From: Liolophura sinensis
Taxonomy: Eukaryota; Mollusca; Polyplacophora; Chitonida; Chitonidae
DNA: 55,439 bases
NCBI RefSeq assembly: GCF_032854445.1
Contig: NW_027018217.1
Location: forward strand, 1-55,439
Direction of reading: 5' to 3'
Part shown: piece by piece, positions 34,623 to 48,369 of the stretch
How the letters are laid out: every line of letters starts with the position of its first letter
Numbering within the stretch: position 1 is the first letter of the stretch
Made by a program: the position numbers and the translations under genes
Notes under the pieces: model-generated
Database searches by the model: none
Seen by the model: the letters and a program-made list of their open reading frames with translations, nothing else
Told to the model about the DNA's origin: nothing

Positions 34623-37600
34623 CAACTTTTAACTATACGTTATGTGCCCTTCGGTAGCCCAGAAGACGTCAAATCTTTGGGCTAAGCCCATTTAACTCAT
34701 CCAGCAATTGTCTTACTTTTAAGTCCAAGACAATGTCAATGTCTTTATCTACGTGTAGAAAAACCACACCATTCGTACATAAAAAACACAATGTACTAGA
34801 TACAGTCTGCTGTAAAAAGTACAACTGATCACTGACGCACATCAATAAGGTTCTAAAAGATGCGGAAATGGCCCAGGCATCGGCAGCTGTTTAAAAAATT
34901 GCAAATTTCCCTGGTTTCCATGGAGTAAGAGCCGTTGCTGGGCACGTGACTATGACATCAATGATCATTCAATTGTCGCTACAGCCAAAAGTATTGGTCG
35001 GAGAGCAACGCGGTTTGCACCATTCGATTTCTCGTGACAAAATACGTCGGATTAGCCTCTTACCAGCAGCACTGGAACAGTTTTTCCACTTTTGCATTTT
35101 TGTTTGGTCTTTTTGTTAATTTGAAATCGGATACAATCTACTATGTACAATCGCGACTGGTCATTACTATATTCAACTTTTGACTGTAAGTTATGTGCCC
35201 TTCTGTAGCCCAGAAGACGTCAAATCTTTGGGCTAAGCCCATTTAACTCATCCAGCAATTGTCTTACTTTTAAGTCCAAGACAATCTCAATGTCTTTATC
35301 TACGTGTAGAAAAACCACACCATTTGTACATAAAAAACACAAGGTACTAGATACAGTCTGCTGTAAAAAGAACAACTGATCACTGAACCACATCAGTAAG
35401 GTTCTAAAAGATGCGGAATTGGCCCAGGCATCGGCAGCTGTTTAAAAAATTGCAAATTTCCCTGGTTTCCATGGAGTAAGAGCCGTTGCTGGGCACGTGA
35501 CTATGACATCAATGATCATTCAATTGTCGCTACAGCCAAAAGTATTGGTCGGAGAGCAACGCGGTTTGCACCATTCGATTTCTCGTGACAAAATACGTCG
35601 GATTAGCCTCTTACCAGCAGCACTGGAACAGTTTTTCCACTTTTGCATTTTTGCCTGGTCTTTTTGTTAATTGAAATCGGATACACTGTACTATGCACAA
35701 TCGCGACTGGTCGTTACTATATTCAACTTTTAACTATACGTTATGTGCCCTTCGGTAGCCCAGAAGACGTCAAATCTTTGGGCTAAGCCCATTTAACTCA
35801 TCCAGCAATTGTCTTACTTTTAAGTCCAAGACAATCTCAATGTCTTTATCTGCGTGTAGAAAAACCACACCATTTGTACATAAAAAACACAAAGTACTAG
35901 ATACAGTCTGCTGTAAAAAGTACAACTGATCACTGACCCACATCAATAAGGTTCTAATAGATGCGGAATTGGGCCAGGCATCGGCAGCTGTTAAAAAATT
36001 GCATATTTCCCTGGTTTCCATGGAGTAAGAGCCGTTGCTGGGCACGTGACTATGACATCAATGATCATTCAATTGTCGCTACAGCCAAAAGTATTGGTCG
36101 GAGAGCAACGCGGTTTGCACCATTCGATTTCTCGTCACAAAATACGTCGGATTAGCCTCTTACCAGCAGCACTGGAACAGTTTTTCCACTTTTGCATTTT
36201 TGCCTGGTCTTTTTGTTAATTTGAAATCGGATACAATCTACTATGTACAATCGCGACTGGTCATTACTATATTCAACTTTTGACTATAAGTTATGTGCCC
36301 TTCTGTAGCCCAGAAGACGTCAAATCTTTGGGTTAAGCCCATTAAACTCACCCAGCAATTGTCTTACTTTTAAGTCCAAGACAATCTCAATGTCTTTATC
36401 TACGTGTAGAAAAACCACACCATTCGTACATAAAAAACACAATGTACTAGATACAGTCTGCTGTAAAAAGTACAACTGATCACTGAACCACATCTATAAG
36501 GTTCTAATAGATGCGGAATTGGGCCAGGCATCGGCAGCTGTTAAAAAATTGCATATTTCCCTGGTTTCCATGGAGTAAGAGCCGTTGCTGGGCACGTGAC
36601 TATGACATCAATGATCATTCAATTGTCGCTACAGCCAAAAGTATTGGTCGGAGAGCAACGCGGTTTGCACCATTCGATTTCTCGTGACAAAATACGTCGG
36701 ATTAGCCTCTTACCAGCAGCACTGGAACAGTTTTTCCACTTTTGCATTTTTGCCTGGTCTTTTTGTTAATTGAAATCGGATACACTGTACTATGCACAAT
36801 CGCGACTGGTCGTTACTATATTCAACTTTTAACTATACGTTATGTGCCCTTCGGTAGCCCAGAAGACGTCAAATCTTTGGGCTAAGCCCATTTAACTCAT
36901 CCAGCAATTGTCTTACTTTTAAATCCAAGACAATGTCAATGTCTTTATCTACGTGTAGAAAAACCACACCATTCGTACATAAAAAACACAATGTACTAGA
37001 TACAGTCTGCTGTAAAAAGTACAACTGATCACTGAACCACATCTATAAGGTTCTAATAGATGCTGAATTGGGCCAGGATCGGCAGCTGTTTAAAAAATTG
37101 CAAATTTCCCTGGTTTCCATGGAGTAAGAGCCGTTGCTGGGCACGTGACTATGACATCAATGATCATTCAATTGTCGCTACAGCCAAAAGTATTGGTCGG
37201 AGAGCAACGCGGTTTGCACCATTCGATTTCTCGTCACAAAATACGTCGGATTAGCCTCTTACCAGCAGCACTGGAACAGTTTTTCCACTTTTGCATTTTT
37301 GCCTGGTCTTTTTGTTAATTTGAAATCGGATACAATCTACTATTTACAATCGCGACTGGTCATTACTATATTCAACTTTTGACTGTAAGTTATGTGCCCT
37401 TCTGTAGCCCAGAAGACGTCAAATCTTTGGGCTAAGCCCATTTAACTCACCCAGCAAATGTCTTACTTCTAAGTCCAAGACAATCTCAATGTCTTTATCT
37501 ACGTGTAGAAAAACCACACCATTTGTACATAAAAAACACAAGGTACTAGATACAGTCTGCTGTAAAAAGTACAACTGATCACTGAACCACATCAATAAGG

Positions 37601-40600
37601 TTCTAAAAGATGCGGAATTGGCCCAGGCATCGGCAGCTGTTTAAAAAATTGCAAATTTCCCTGGTTTCCATGGAGTAAGAGCCGTTGCTGGGCACGTGAC
37701 TATGACATCAATGATCATTCAATTGTCGCTACAGCCAAAAGTATTGGTCGGAGAGCAACGCGGTTTGCACCATTCGATTTCTCGTGACAAAATACGTCGG
37801 ATTAGCCTCTTACTAGCAGCACTGGAACAGTTTTTCCACTTTTGCATTTTTGCCTGGTCTTTTTGTTAATTGAAATCGGATACACTGTACTATGCACAAT
37901 CGAGACTGGTCGTTACGATATTCAACTTTTAACTATACGTTATGTGTCCTTCTGTAGCCCAGAAGACGTCAAATCTTTGGGCTAAGCCCATTTAACTCAT
38001 CCAGCAATTGTCTTACTTTTAAGTCCAAGACAATTTCAATGTCTTTATCTACGTGTAGAAAAACCACACCATTCGTACATAAAAAACACAATGTACTAGA
38101 TACAGTCTGCTGTAAAAAGTACAACTGATCACTGAACCACATTTATAAGGTTCTAATAGATGCGGAATTGGGCCAGGCATCGGCAGCTGTTAAAAAATTG
38201 CATATTTCCCTGGTTTCAATGGAGTAAGAGCCGTTGCTGGGCTCGTGACTATGACATCAATGATCATTCAATTGTCGCTACAGCCAAAAGTATTATTCGG
38301 AGAGCAACGCAGTTTGCACCATTCGATTTCTCCTGACAAAATACGTCGGATTAGCCTCTTACCAGCAGCACTGGAACAGTTTTTCCACTTTTGCATTTTT
38401 GCCTGGTCTTTTTGTTAATTGAAATCGGATACACTGTACTATGCACAATCGCGACTGGTCGTTACTATATTCAACTTTTAACTATACGTTATGTGCCCTT
38501 CGGTAGCCCAGAAGACGTCAAATCTTTGGGCTAAGCCCATTTAACTCATCCAGCAATTGTCTTACTTTTAAGTCCAAGACAATCTCAATGTCTTTATCTA
38601 CGTGTAGAAAAACCACACCATTTGTACATAAAAAACACAATGTACTAGATACAGTCTGCTGTAAAAAGTACAACTGATCACTGACCCACATCAATAAGGT
38701 TCTAAAAGATGCGCAATTGGCCAAGGCATCGGCAGCTGTTTAGAAAATTGCAAATTTCCCTGGTTTCCATGGAGTAAGAGCCGTTGCTGGGCACGTGACT
38801 ATGACATCAATGATCATTCAATTGTGGCTACAGCCAAAAGTAATGGTCGGAGAGCAACGCGGTTTGCACCATTCGATTTCTCGTCACAAAATACGTCGGA
38901 TTAGCCTCTTACCAGCAGCACTGGAACAGTTTTTCCACTTTTGCATTTTTGCCTGGTCTTTTTGTTAATTGAAATCGGATACACTGTACTATGCACAATC
39001 GCGACTGGTCGTTACTATATTCAACTTTTAACTATACGTTATGTGCCCTTCGGTAGCCCAGAAGACGTCAAATCTTTGGGCTAAGCCCATTTAACTCATC
39101 CAGCAATTGTCTTACTTTTAAGTCCAAGACAATGTCAATGTCTTTATCTACGTGTAGAAAAACCACACCATTCGTACATAAAAAACACAATGTACTAGAT
39201 ACAGTCTGCTGTAAAAAGTACAACTGATCACTGACGCACATCAATAAGGTTCTAAAAGATGCGGAAATGGCCCAGGCATCGGCAGCTGTTTAAAAAATTG
39301 CAAATTTCCCTGGTTTCCATGGAGTAAGAGCCGTTGCTGGGCACGTGACTATGACATCAATGATCATTCAATTGTCGCTACAGCCAAAAGTATTGGTCGG
39401 AGAGCAACGCGGTTTGCACCATTCGATTTCTCGTGACAAAATACGTCGGATTAGCCTCTTACCAGCAGCACTGGAACAGTTTTTCCACTTTTGCATTTTT
39501 GTTTGGTCTTTTTGTTAATTTGAAATCGGATACAATCTACTATGTACAATCGCGACTGGTCATTACTATATTCAACTTTTGACTGTAAGTTATGTGCCCT
39601 TCTGTAGCCCAGAAGACGTCAAATCTTTGGGCTAAGCCCATTTAACTCATCCAGCAATTGTCTTACTTTTAAGTCCAAGACAATCTCAATGTCTTTATCT
39701 ACGTGTAGAAAAACCACACCATTTGTACATAAAAAACACAAGGTACTAGATACAGTCTGCTGTAAAAAGAACAACTGATCACTGAACCACATCAGTAAGG
39801 TTCTAAAAGATGCGGAATTGGCCCAGGCATCGGCAGCTGTTTAAAAAATTGCAAATTTCCCTGGTTTCCATGGAGTAAGAGCCGTTGCTGGGCACGTGAC
39901 TATGACATCAATGATCATTCAATTGTCGCTACAGCCAAAAGTATTGGTCGGAGAGCAACGCGGTTTGCACCATTCGATTTCTCGTGACAAAATACGTCGG
40001 ATTAGCCTCTTACCAGCAGCACTGGAACAGTTTTTCCACTTTTGCATTTTTGCCTGGTCTTTTTGTTAATTGAAATCGGATACACTGTACTATGCACAAT
40101 CGCGACTGGTCGTTACTATATTCAACTTTTAACTATACGTTATGTGCCCTTCGGTAGCCCAGAAGACGTCAAATCTTTGGGCTAAGCCCATTTAACTCAT
40201 CCAGCAATTGTCTTACTTTTAAGTCCAAGACAATCTCAATGTCTTTATCTGCGTGTAGAAAAACCACACCATTTGTACATAAAAATCACAAAGTACTAGA
40301 TACAGTCTGCTGTAAAAAGTACAACTGATCACTGACCCACATCAATAAGGTTCTAATAGATGCGGAATTGGGCCAGGCATCGGCAGCTGTTAAAAAATTG
40401 CATATTTCCCTGGTTTCCATGGAGTAAGAGCCGTTGCTGGGCACGTGACTATGACATCAATGATCATTCAATTGTCGCTACAGCCAAAAGTATTGGTCGG
40501 AGAGCAACGCGGTTTGCACCATTCGATTTCTCGTCACAAAATACGTCGGATTAGCCTCTTACCAGCAGCACTGGAACAGTTTTTCCACTTTTGCATTTTT

Positions 40601-42322
40601 GCCTGGTCTTTTTGTTAATTTGAAATCGGATACAATCTACTATGTACAATCGCGACTGGTCATTACTATATTCAACTTTTGACTGTAAGTTATGTGCCCT
40701 TCTGTAGCCCAGAAGACGTCAAATCTTTGGGCTAAGCCCATTTAACTCACCCAGCAAATGTCTTACTTCTAAGTCCAAGACAATCTCAATGTCTTTATCT
40801 ACGTGTAGAAAAACCACACCATTTGTACATAAAAAACACAAGGTACTAGATACAGTCTGCTGTAAAAAGTACAACTGATCACTGAACCACATCAATAAGG
40901 TTCTAAAAGATGCGGAATTGGCCCAGGCATCGGCAGCTGTTTAAAAAATTGCAAATTTCCCTGGTTTCCATGGAGTAAGAGCCGTTGCTGGGCACGTGAC
41001 TATGACATCAATGATCATTCAATTGTCGCTACAGCCAAAAGTATTGGTCGGAGAGCAACGCGGTTTGCACCATTCGATTTCTCGTGACAAAATACGTCGG
41101 ATTAGCCTCTTACTAGCAGCACTGGAACAGTTTTTCCACTTTTGCATTTTTGCCTGGTCTTTTTGTTAATTGAAATCGGATACACTGTACTATGCACAAT
41201 CGAGACTGGTCGTTACGATATTCAACTTTTAACTATACGTTATGTGTCCTTCTGTAGCCCAGAAGACGTCAAATCTTTGGGCTAAGCCCATTTAACTCAT
41301 CCAGCAATTGTCTTACTTTTAAGTCCAAGACAATTTCAATGTCTTTATCTACGTGTAGAAAAACCACACCATTCGTACATAAAAAACACAATGTACTAGA
41401 TACAGTCTGCTGTAAAAAGTACAACTGATCACTGAACCACATTTATAAGGTTCTAATAGATGCGGAATTGGGCCAGGCATCGGCAGCTGTTAAAAAATTG
41501 CATATTTCCCTGGTTTCCATGGAGTAAGAGCCGTTGCTGGGCTCGTGACTATGACATCAATGATCATTCAATTGTCGCTACAGCCAAAAGTATTATTCGG
41601 AGAGCAACGCAGTTTGCACCATTCGATTTCTCCTGACAAAATACGTCGGATTAGCCTCTTACCAGCAGCACTGGAACAGTTTTTCCACTTTTGCATTTTT
41701 GCCTGGTCTTTTTGTTAATTGAAATCGGATACACTGTACTATGCACAATCGCGACTGGTCGTTACTATATTCAACTTTTAACTATACGTTATGTGCCCTT
41801 CGGTAGCCCAGAAGACGTCAAATCTTTGGGCTAAGCCCATTTAACTCATCCAGCAATTGTCTTACTTTTAAGTCCAAGACAATCTCAATGTCTTTATCTA
41901 CGTGTAGAAAAACCACACCATTTGTACATAAAAAACACAATGTACTAGATACAGTCTGCTGTAAAAAGTACAACTGATCACTGACCCACATCAATAAGGT
42001 TCTAAAAGATGCGCAATTGGCCAAGGCATCGGCAGCTGTTTAGAAAATTGCAAATTTCCCTGGTTTCCATGGAGTAAGAGCCGTTGCTGGGCACGTGACT
42101 ATGACATCAATGATCATTCAATTGTGGCTACAGCCAAAAGTAATGGTCGGAGAGCAACGCGGTTTGCACCATTCGATTTCTCGTCACAAAATACGTCGGA
42201 TTAGCCTCTTACCAGCAGCACTGGAACAGTTTTTCCACTTTTGCATTTTTGCCTGGTCTTTTTGTTAATTTAAAATCGGATACAATCTACTATGTACAAT
42301 TGCGACTGGTCATGACTATATT
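34623..42322 (+). repeat. Multimer duplication with two monomers lost from one copy
   Basis: Monomers at 34623, 35174 and 35724 match 39022, 39573 and 40123 at a shift of 4399-4400 bp. Those at 37373, 37923 and 38472 match 40673, 41223 and 41772 at 3300 bp. The first copy has two extra monomers (36274 and 36823), which accounts for the 1.1-kb difference. Diagnostics: TTTTTGTTTGG, ACATCAGTAAGG and TATCTGCGTG in the first trio; CAGCAAATGTC, then TGTCCTTCTG with TATTATTCGG and CTCCTGAC, then GCGCAATTGGCCAAGG in the second. Private differences are TTTCAATGG near 38215 against TTTCCATGG, and AAAAATCACAAAG near 40282. Confidence 0.85.
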
Positions 42323-45300
42323 CAACTTTTGACTATAAGTTATGTGCCCTTCTGTAGCCCAGAAGACGTCAAATCTTTGGGCTAAACCCATTAAACTCAC
42401 CCAGCAATTGTCTTACTTCTAAGTCCAAGACAATCTCAATGTCTTTATCTACGTGTAGAAAAACCACACCATTTGTACATAAAAAACACAAGGTACTAGA
42501 TACAGTCTGCTGTAAAAAGTACAACTGATCACTGACCCACATCAATAAGGTTCTAAAAGATGCGGAATTGGCCCAGGCATCGGCAGCTGTTTAAAAAATT
42601 GCAAATTTCCCTGGTTTCCATGGAGTAAGAGCCGTTGCTGGGCACGTGACTATGACATCAATGATCATTCAGTTGTCGCTACAGCCAAAAGTATTGGTCG
42701 GAGAGCAACGCGGTTTGCACCATTCGATTTCTCGTCACAAAATACGTCGGATTAGCCTCTTACCAGCAGCACTGGAACAGTTTTTCCACTTTTGCATATT
42801 TGCCTGGTCTTTTTGTTAATTGAAATCGGATACACTGTACTATGCACAATCGCGACTGGTCGTTACTATATTCAACTTTTAACTATACGTTATGTGCCCT
42901 TCGGTAGCCCAGAAGACGTCAAATCTTTGGGCTAAGCCCATTTAACTCATCCAGCAATTGTCTTACTTTTAAGTCCAAGACAATCTCAATGTCTTTATGT
43001 ACGTGTAGAAAAACCACACCATTTGTACATAAAAAACACAAGGTACGAGATACAGTCTGCTGTAAAAAGTACAACTGATCACTGAACCACATCAATAAGG
43101 TTATAAAAGATGCGGAATTGGCCCAGGCATCGGCAGCTGTTTAAAAAATTGCAAATTTCCCTGGTTTCCATGGAGTAAGCGCCGTTGCTGGGCACGTGAC
43201 TATGACATCAATGATCATTCAATTGTCGCTACAGCCAAAAGTATTGGTCGGAGAGCAACGCGGTTTGCACCATTCGATTTCTCGTGACAAAATACGTCGG
43301 ATTAGCCTCTTACCAGCAGCACTGGAACAGTTTTTCCACTTTTGCATTTTTGCCTGGTCTTTTTGTTAATTGAAATCGGATACACTGTACTATGCACAAT
43401 CGCGACTGGTCGTTACTATATTCAACTTTTAACTATACGTTATGTGCCCTTCGGTAGTCCAGAAGACGTCAAATCTTTGGGCTAAGCCCATTTAACTCAT
43501 CCAGCAATTGTCTTACTTTTAAGTCCAAGACAATCTCAATGTCTTTATCTACGTGTAGAAAAACCACACCATTCGTACATAAAAAAAACAATGTACTAGA
43601 TACAGTCTGCTGTAAAAAGTACAACTGATCACTGACCCACATCAATAAGGTTCTAATAGATGCGGAATTGGGCCAGGCATCGGCAGCTGTTAAAAAATTG
43701 CATATTTCCCTGGTTTCCATGGAGTAAGAGCCGTTGCTGGGCACGTGACTATGACATCAATGATCATTCAATTGTCGCTACAGCCAAAAGTATTAGTCGG
43801 AGAGCAACGCAGTTTGCACCATTCGATTTCTCGTCACAAAATACGTCGGATTAGCCTCTTACCAGCAGCACTGGAACAGTTTTTCCACTTTTGCATTTTT
43901 GCCTGGTCTTTTTGTTAATTGAAATCGGATACACTGTACTATGCACAATCGCGACTGGTCGTTACTATATTCAACTTTTAACTATACGTTATGTGCCCTT
44001 CGGTAGCCCAGAAGACGTCAAATCTTTGGGCTAAGCCCATTTAACTCATCCAGCAATTGTCTTACTTTTCAGTCCAAGACAATCTCAATGTCTTTATGTA
44101 CGTGTAGAAAAACCACACCATTCGTACATAAAAAACACAAGGTACTAGATACAGTCTGCTGTAAAAAGTACAACTGATCACTGACCCACATCAATAAGGT
44201 TCTAAAAGATGCGGAATTGGCCCAGGCATCGGCAGCTGTTTAGAAAATTGCAAATTTCCCTGGTTTCCATGGAGTAAGAGCCGTTGCTGGGCACGTGACT
44301 ATGACATCAATGATCATTCAATTGTCGCTACAGCCAAAAGTATTGGTCGGAGAGCAACGCGGTTTGCACCATTCGATTTCTCGTGACAAAATACGTCGGA
44401 TTAGCCTCTTACCAGCAGCACTGGAACAGTTTTTCCACTTTTGCATTTTTGCCTGGTGTTTTTGTTAATTGAAATCGGATACACTGTACTATGCACAATC
44501 GCGACTGGTCGTTACTATATTCAACTTTTAACTATACGTTATGTGCCCTTCGGTAGCCCAGAAGACGTCAAATCTTTGGGCTAAGCCCATTTAACTCATC
44601 CAGCAATTGTCTTACTTTTAAGTCCAAGACAATCTCAATGTCTTTATCTACGTGTAGGAAAACCACACCATTCGTACATAAAAAAAACAATGTACTAGAT
44701 ACAGTCTGCTGTAAAAAGTACAACTGATCACTGACCCACATCAATAAGGTTCTAGTAGATGCGGAATTGGGCCAGGCATCGGCAGCTGTTAAAAAATTGC
44801 ATATTTCCCTGGTTTCCATGGAGTAAGAGCCGTTGCTGGGCACGTGACTATGACATCAATGATCATTCAATTGTCGCTACAGCCAAAAGTATTAGTCGGA
44901 GAGCAACGCAGTTTGCACCATTCGATTTCTCGTCACAAAATACGTCGGATTAGCCTCTTACCAGCAGCACTGGAACAGTTTTTCCACTTTTGCATTTTTG
45001 CCTGGTCTTTTTGTTAATTGAAATCGGATACACTGTACTATGCACAATCGCGACTGGTCGTTACTATATTCAACTTTTAACTATACGTTATGTGCCCTTC
45101 GGTAGCCCAGAAGACGTCAAATCTTTGGGCTAAGCCCATTTAACTCATCCAGCAACTGTCTTACTTTTAAGTCCAAGACAATCTCAATGTCTTTATCTAC
45201 GTGTAGAAAAACCACACCATTCGTACATAAAAAAAAACAATGTACTAGATACAGTCTGCTGTAAAAAGTACAACTGATCACTGACCCACATCAATAAGTT

Positions 45301-45620
45301 TCTAATAGATGCGGAATTGGGCCAGGCATCGGCAGCTGTTTAAAAATTGCATATTTCCCTGGTTTCCATGGAGTAAGAGCCGTTGCTGGGCACGTGACTA
45401 TGACATCAATGATCATTCAATTGTCGCTACAGCCAAAAGTATTAGTCGGAGAGCAACGCAGTTTGCACCATTCGATTTCTCGTCACAAAATACGTCGGAT
45501 TAGCCTCTTACCAGCAGCACTGGAACAGTTTTTCCACTTTTGCATTTTTGCCTGGTCTTTTTGTTAATTGAAATCGGATACACTGTACTATGCACAATCG
45601 CGACTGGTCGTTACTATATT
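42323..45620 (+). repeat. Class Y run with an internal dimer duplication
   Basis: Starts are 42323 (X), then 42873, 43423, 43972, 44522 and 45071, all class Y. The monomer at 43423 recurs at 44522 (shift 1099 bp) and again at 45071 (549 bp). All three have the long A-run before CAATG, TATTAGTCGG, CGCAGTTTGC and GTTAAAAA or GTTTAAAA with TTGCAT. The intervening 43972 monomer has CTTTTCAGTCC, TTTATGTACG and CTGGTGTTTTT. Private changes include GTACGAGATAC near 43043, GGTTATAAAAG near 43099 and GTAAGCGCC near 43176. Confidence 0.82.
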
Positions 45621-48369
45621 CAACTTTTAACTATACGTTATGTGCCCTTCGGTAGCCCAGAAGACGTCAAATCTTTGGGCTAAGCCCATTTAACTCATCC
45701 AGCAATTGTCTTACTTTTAAGTCCAAGACAATCTCAATGTCTTTATCTACGTGTAGAAAAACCACACCATTTGTACATAAAAAACACAATGTACTAGATA
45801 CAGTCTGCTGTAAAAAGTACAACTGATCACTGACCCACATCAATAAGGTTCTAAAAGATGCGGAATTGGCCAAGGCATCGGCAGCTGTTAAAAAATTGCA
45901 TATTTCCCTGGTTTCCATTGAGTAAGAGCCGTTGCTGGGCACGTGACTATGACATCAATGATCATTCAATTGTGGCTACAGCCAAAAGTAATGGTCGGAG
46001 AGCAACGCGGTTTGCACCATTCGATTTCTCGTGACAAAATACGTCGGATTAGCCTCTTACCAGCAGCACTGGAACAGTTTTTCCACTTTTGCATTTTTGC
46101 CTGGTCTTTTTGTTAATTGAAATCGGATACACTGTACTATGCACAATCGCGACTGGTCGTTACTATATTCAACTTTTAACTATACGTTATGTGCCCTTCG
46201 GTAGCCCAGAAGACGTCAAATCTTTGGGCTAAGCCCATTTAACTCATCCAGCAATTGTCTTACTTCTAAGTCCAAGACAATCTCAATGTCTTTATCTGCG
46301 TGTAGAAAAACCACACCATTTGTACATAAAAAACACAAAGTACTAGATACAGTCTGCTGTAAAAAGTACAACTGATCACTGACCCACATCAATAAGGTTC
46401 TAATAGATGCGGATATGGGCCAGGCATCGGCAGCTGTTAAAAAATTGCATATTTCCCTGGTTTCCATGGAGTAAGAGCCGTTGCTGGGCACGTGACTATG
46501 ACATCAATGATCATTCAATTGTCGCTACAGCCAAAAGTATTGGTCGGAGAGCAACGCGGTTTGCACCATTCGATTTCTCGTCACAAAATACGTCGGTTTA
46601 GCCTCTTACCAGCAGCACTGGAACAGTTTTTCCACTTTTGCATTTTTGCCTGGTCTTTTTGTTAATTGAAATCGGATACACTGTACTATGCACAATCGCG
46701 ACTGGTCGTTACTATATTCAACTTTTAACTATACGTTATGTGCCCTTCGGTAGCCCAGAAGACGTCAAATCTTTGGGCTAAGCCCATTTAACTCATCCAG
46801 CAATTGTCTTACTTTTAAGTCCAAGACAATCTCAATGTCTTTATCTACGTGTAGAAAAACCACACCATTCGTACATAAAAAAACACAATGTACTAGATAC
46901 AGTCTGCTGTAAAAAGTACAACTGATCACTGACCCACATCAATAAGGTTCTAAAAGATGCGCAAATGGCCCAGGCATCGGCAGCTGTTTAAAAAATTGCA
47001 AATTTCCCTGGTTTCCATGGAGTAAGAGCCGTTGCTGGGCACGTGACTATGACATCAATGATCATTCAATTGTGGCTACAGCCAAAAGTAATGGTCGGAG
47101 AGCAACGCGGTTTGCACCATTCGATTTCTCGTGACAAAATACGTCGGATTAGCCTCTTACCAGCAGCACTGGAACAGTTTTTCCACTTTTGCATTTTTGC
47201 CTGGTCTTTTTGTTAATTGAAATCGGATACACTGTACTATGCACAATCGCGACTGGTCGTTACTATATTCAACTTTTAACTATACGTTATGTGCCCTTCG
47301 GTAGCCCAGAAGACGTCAAATCTTTGGGCTAAGCCCATTTAACTCATCCAGCAATTGTCTTACTTCTAAGTCCAAGACAATCTCAATGTCTTTATCTGCG
47401 TGTAGAAAAACCACACCATTTGTACATAAAAAACACAAAGTACTAGATACAGTCTGCTGTAAAAAGTACAACTGATCACTGACCCACATCAATAAGGTTC
47501 TAATAGATGCGGATATGGGCCAGGCATCGGCAGCTGTTAAAAAATTGCATATTTCCCTGGTTTCCATGGAGTAAGAGCCGTTGCTGGGCACGTGACTATG
47601 ACATCAATGATCATTCAATTGTCGCTACAGCCAAAAGTATTGGTCGGAGAGCAACGCGGTTTGCACCATTCGATTTCTCGTCACAAAATACGTCGGTTTA
47701 GCCTCTTACCAGCAGCACTGGAACAGTTTTTCCACTTTTGCATTTTTGCCTGGTCTTTTTGTTAATTGAAATCGGATACACTGTACTATGCACAATCGCG
47801 ACTGGTCGTTACTATATTCAACTTTTAACTATACGTTATGTGCCCTTCGGTAGCCCAGAAGACGTCAAATCTTTGGGCTAAGCCCATTTAACTCATCCAG
47901 CAATTGTCTTACTTTTAAGTCCAAGACAATCTCAATGTCTTTATCTACGTGTAGAAAAACCACACCATTCGTACATAAAAAACACAATGTACTAGATACA
48001 GTCTGCTGTAAAAAGTACAACTGATCACTGACCCACATCAATAAGGTTCTAAAAGATGCGCAAATGGCCCAGGCATCGGCAGCTGTTTAAAAAATTGCAA
48101 ATTTCCCTGGTTTCCATGGAGTAAGAGCCGTTGCTGGGCACGTGACTATGACATCAATGATCATTCAATTGTCGCTACAGCCAAAAGTATTGGTCGGAGA
48201 GCAACGCGGTTTGCACCATTCGATTTCTCGTGACAAAATACGTCGGATTAGCCTCTTACCAGCAGCACTGGAACAGTTTTTCCACTTTTGCATTTTTGCC
48301 TGGTCTTTTTGTTAATTTGAAATCGGATACAATCTACTATGTACAATCGCGACTGGTCATTACTATATT
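45621..48369 (+). repeat. Tandem 1.1-kb dimer, all class Y
   Basis: Monomers 46170 and 46719 recur at 47270 and 47819, a shift of 1100 bp. The first of each pair has TATCTGCGTG, CACAAAGTAC, GATGCGGATATGG and GTCGGTTTAGCC. The second has GATGCGCAAATGGCC. The second members differ: the 46719 copy keeps GTGGCTACAGCC with AAGTAATGG and one extra A before CACAATG, while the 47819 copy has GTCGCTACAGCC with AAGTATTGG. The preceding 45621 monomer has TTCCATTGAG, shared with those at 52223 and 53269. Confidence 0.85.

Larger units (their letters stand above)
30771..35173 (+). repeat. Two tandem copies of a 2.2-kb X-Y-X-Y tetramer
   Basis: Monomers at 30771, 31320, 31872 and 32422 recur at 32973, 33522, 34073 and 34623, a shift of 2201-2202 bp. 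Matching rarities in order: GGGCTCAGCCC; CAAAGCTTTGGG with GAACCCCATC; AATTTCACTGG; and CAATGTCAATG with GACGCACATC. The one-base change in shift comes from an extra C near 31780 in the first copy. The last monomers differ at CTCGTCAC/TTTGCCTGG against CTCGTGAC/TTTGTTTGG, so the second copy's end joins another family. Confidence 0.88.
19802..37372 (+). repeat. Pentamer duplicated at a shift of 14.8 kb
   Basis: Monomers at 19802, 20354, 20904, 21455 and 22005 correspond to 34623, 35174, 35724, 36274 and 36823, a shift of 14818-14821 bp. Shared rarities include TTTTTGTTTGG, ACATCAGTAAGG, GGGTTAAGCCCATTAAAC, TTTTAAATCC, and the pair GATGCTGAATTGG with CCAGGATCGGC at 22242 and 37060. The monomers at 20904 and 35724 differ in their middle parts: the later one carries a GCGTG/AAAGTAC block typical of the 7147 monomer. 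That points to conversion or exchange after the duplication. Feature coordinates span both copies and the sequence between. Confidence 0.75.
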
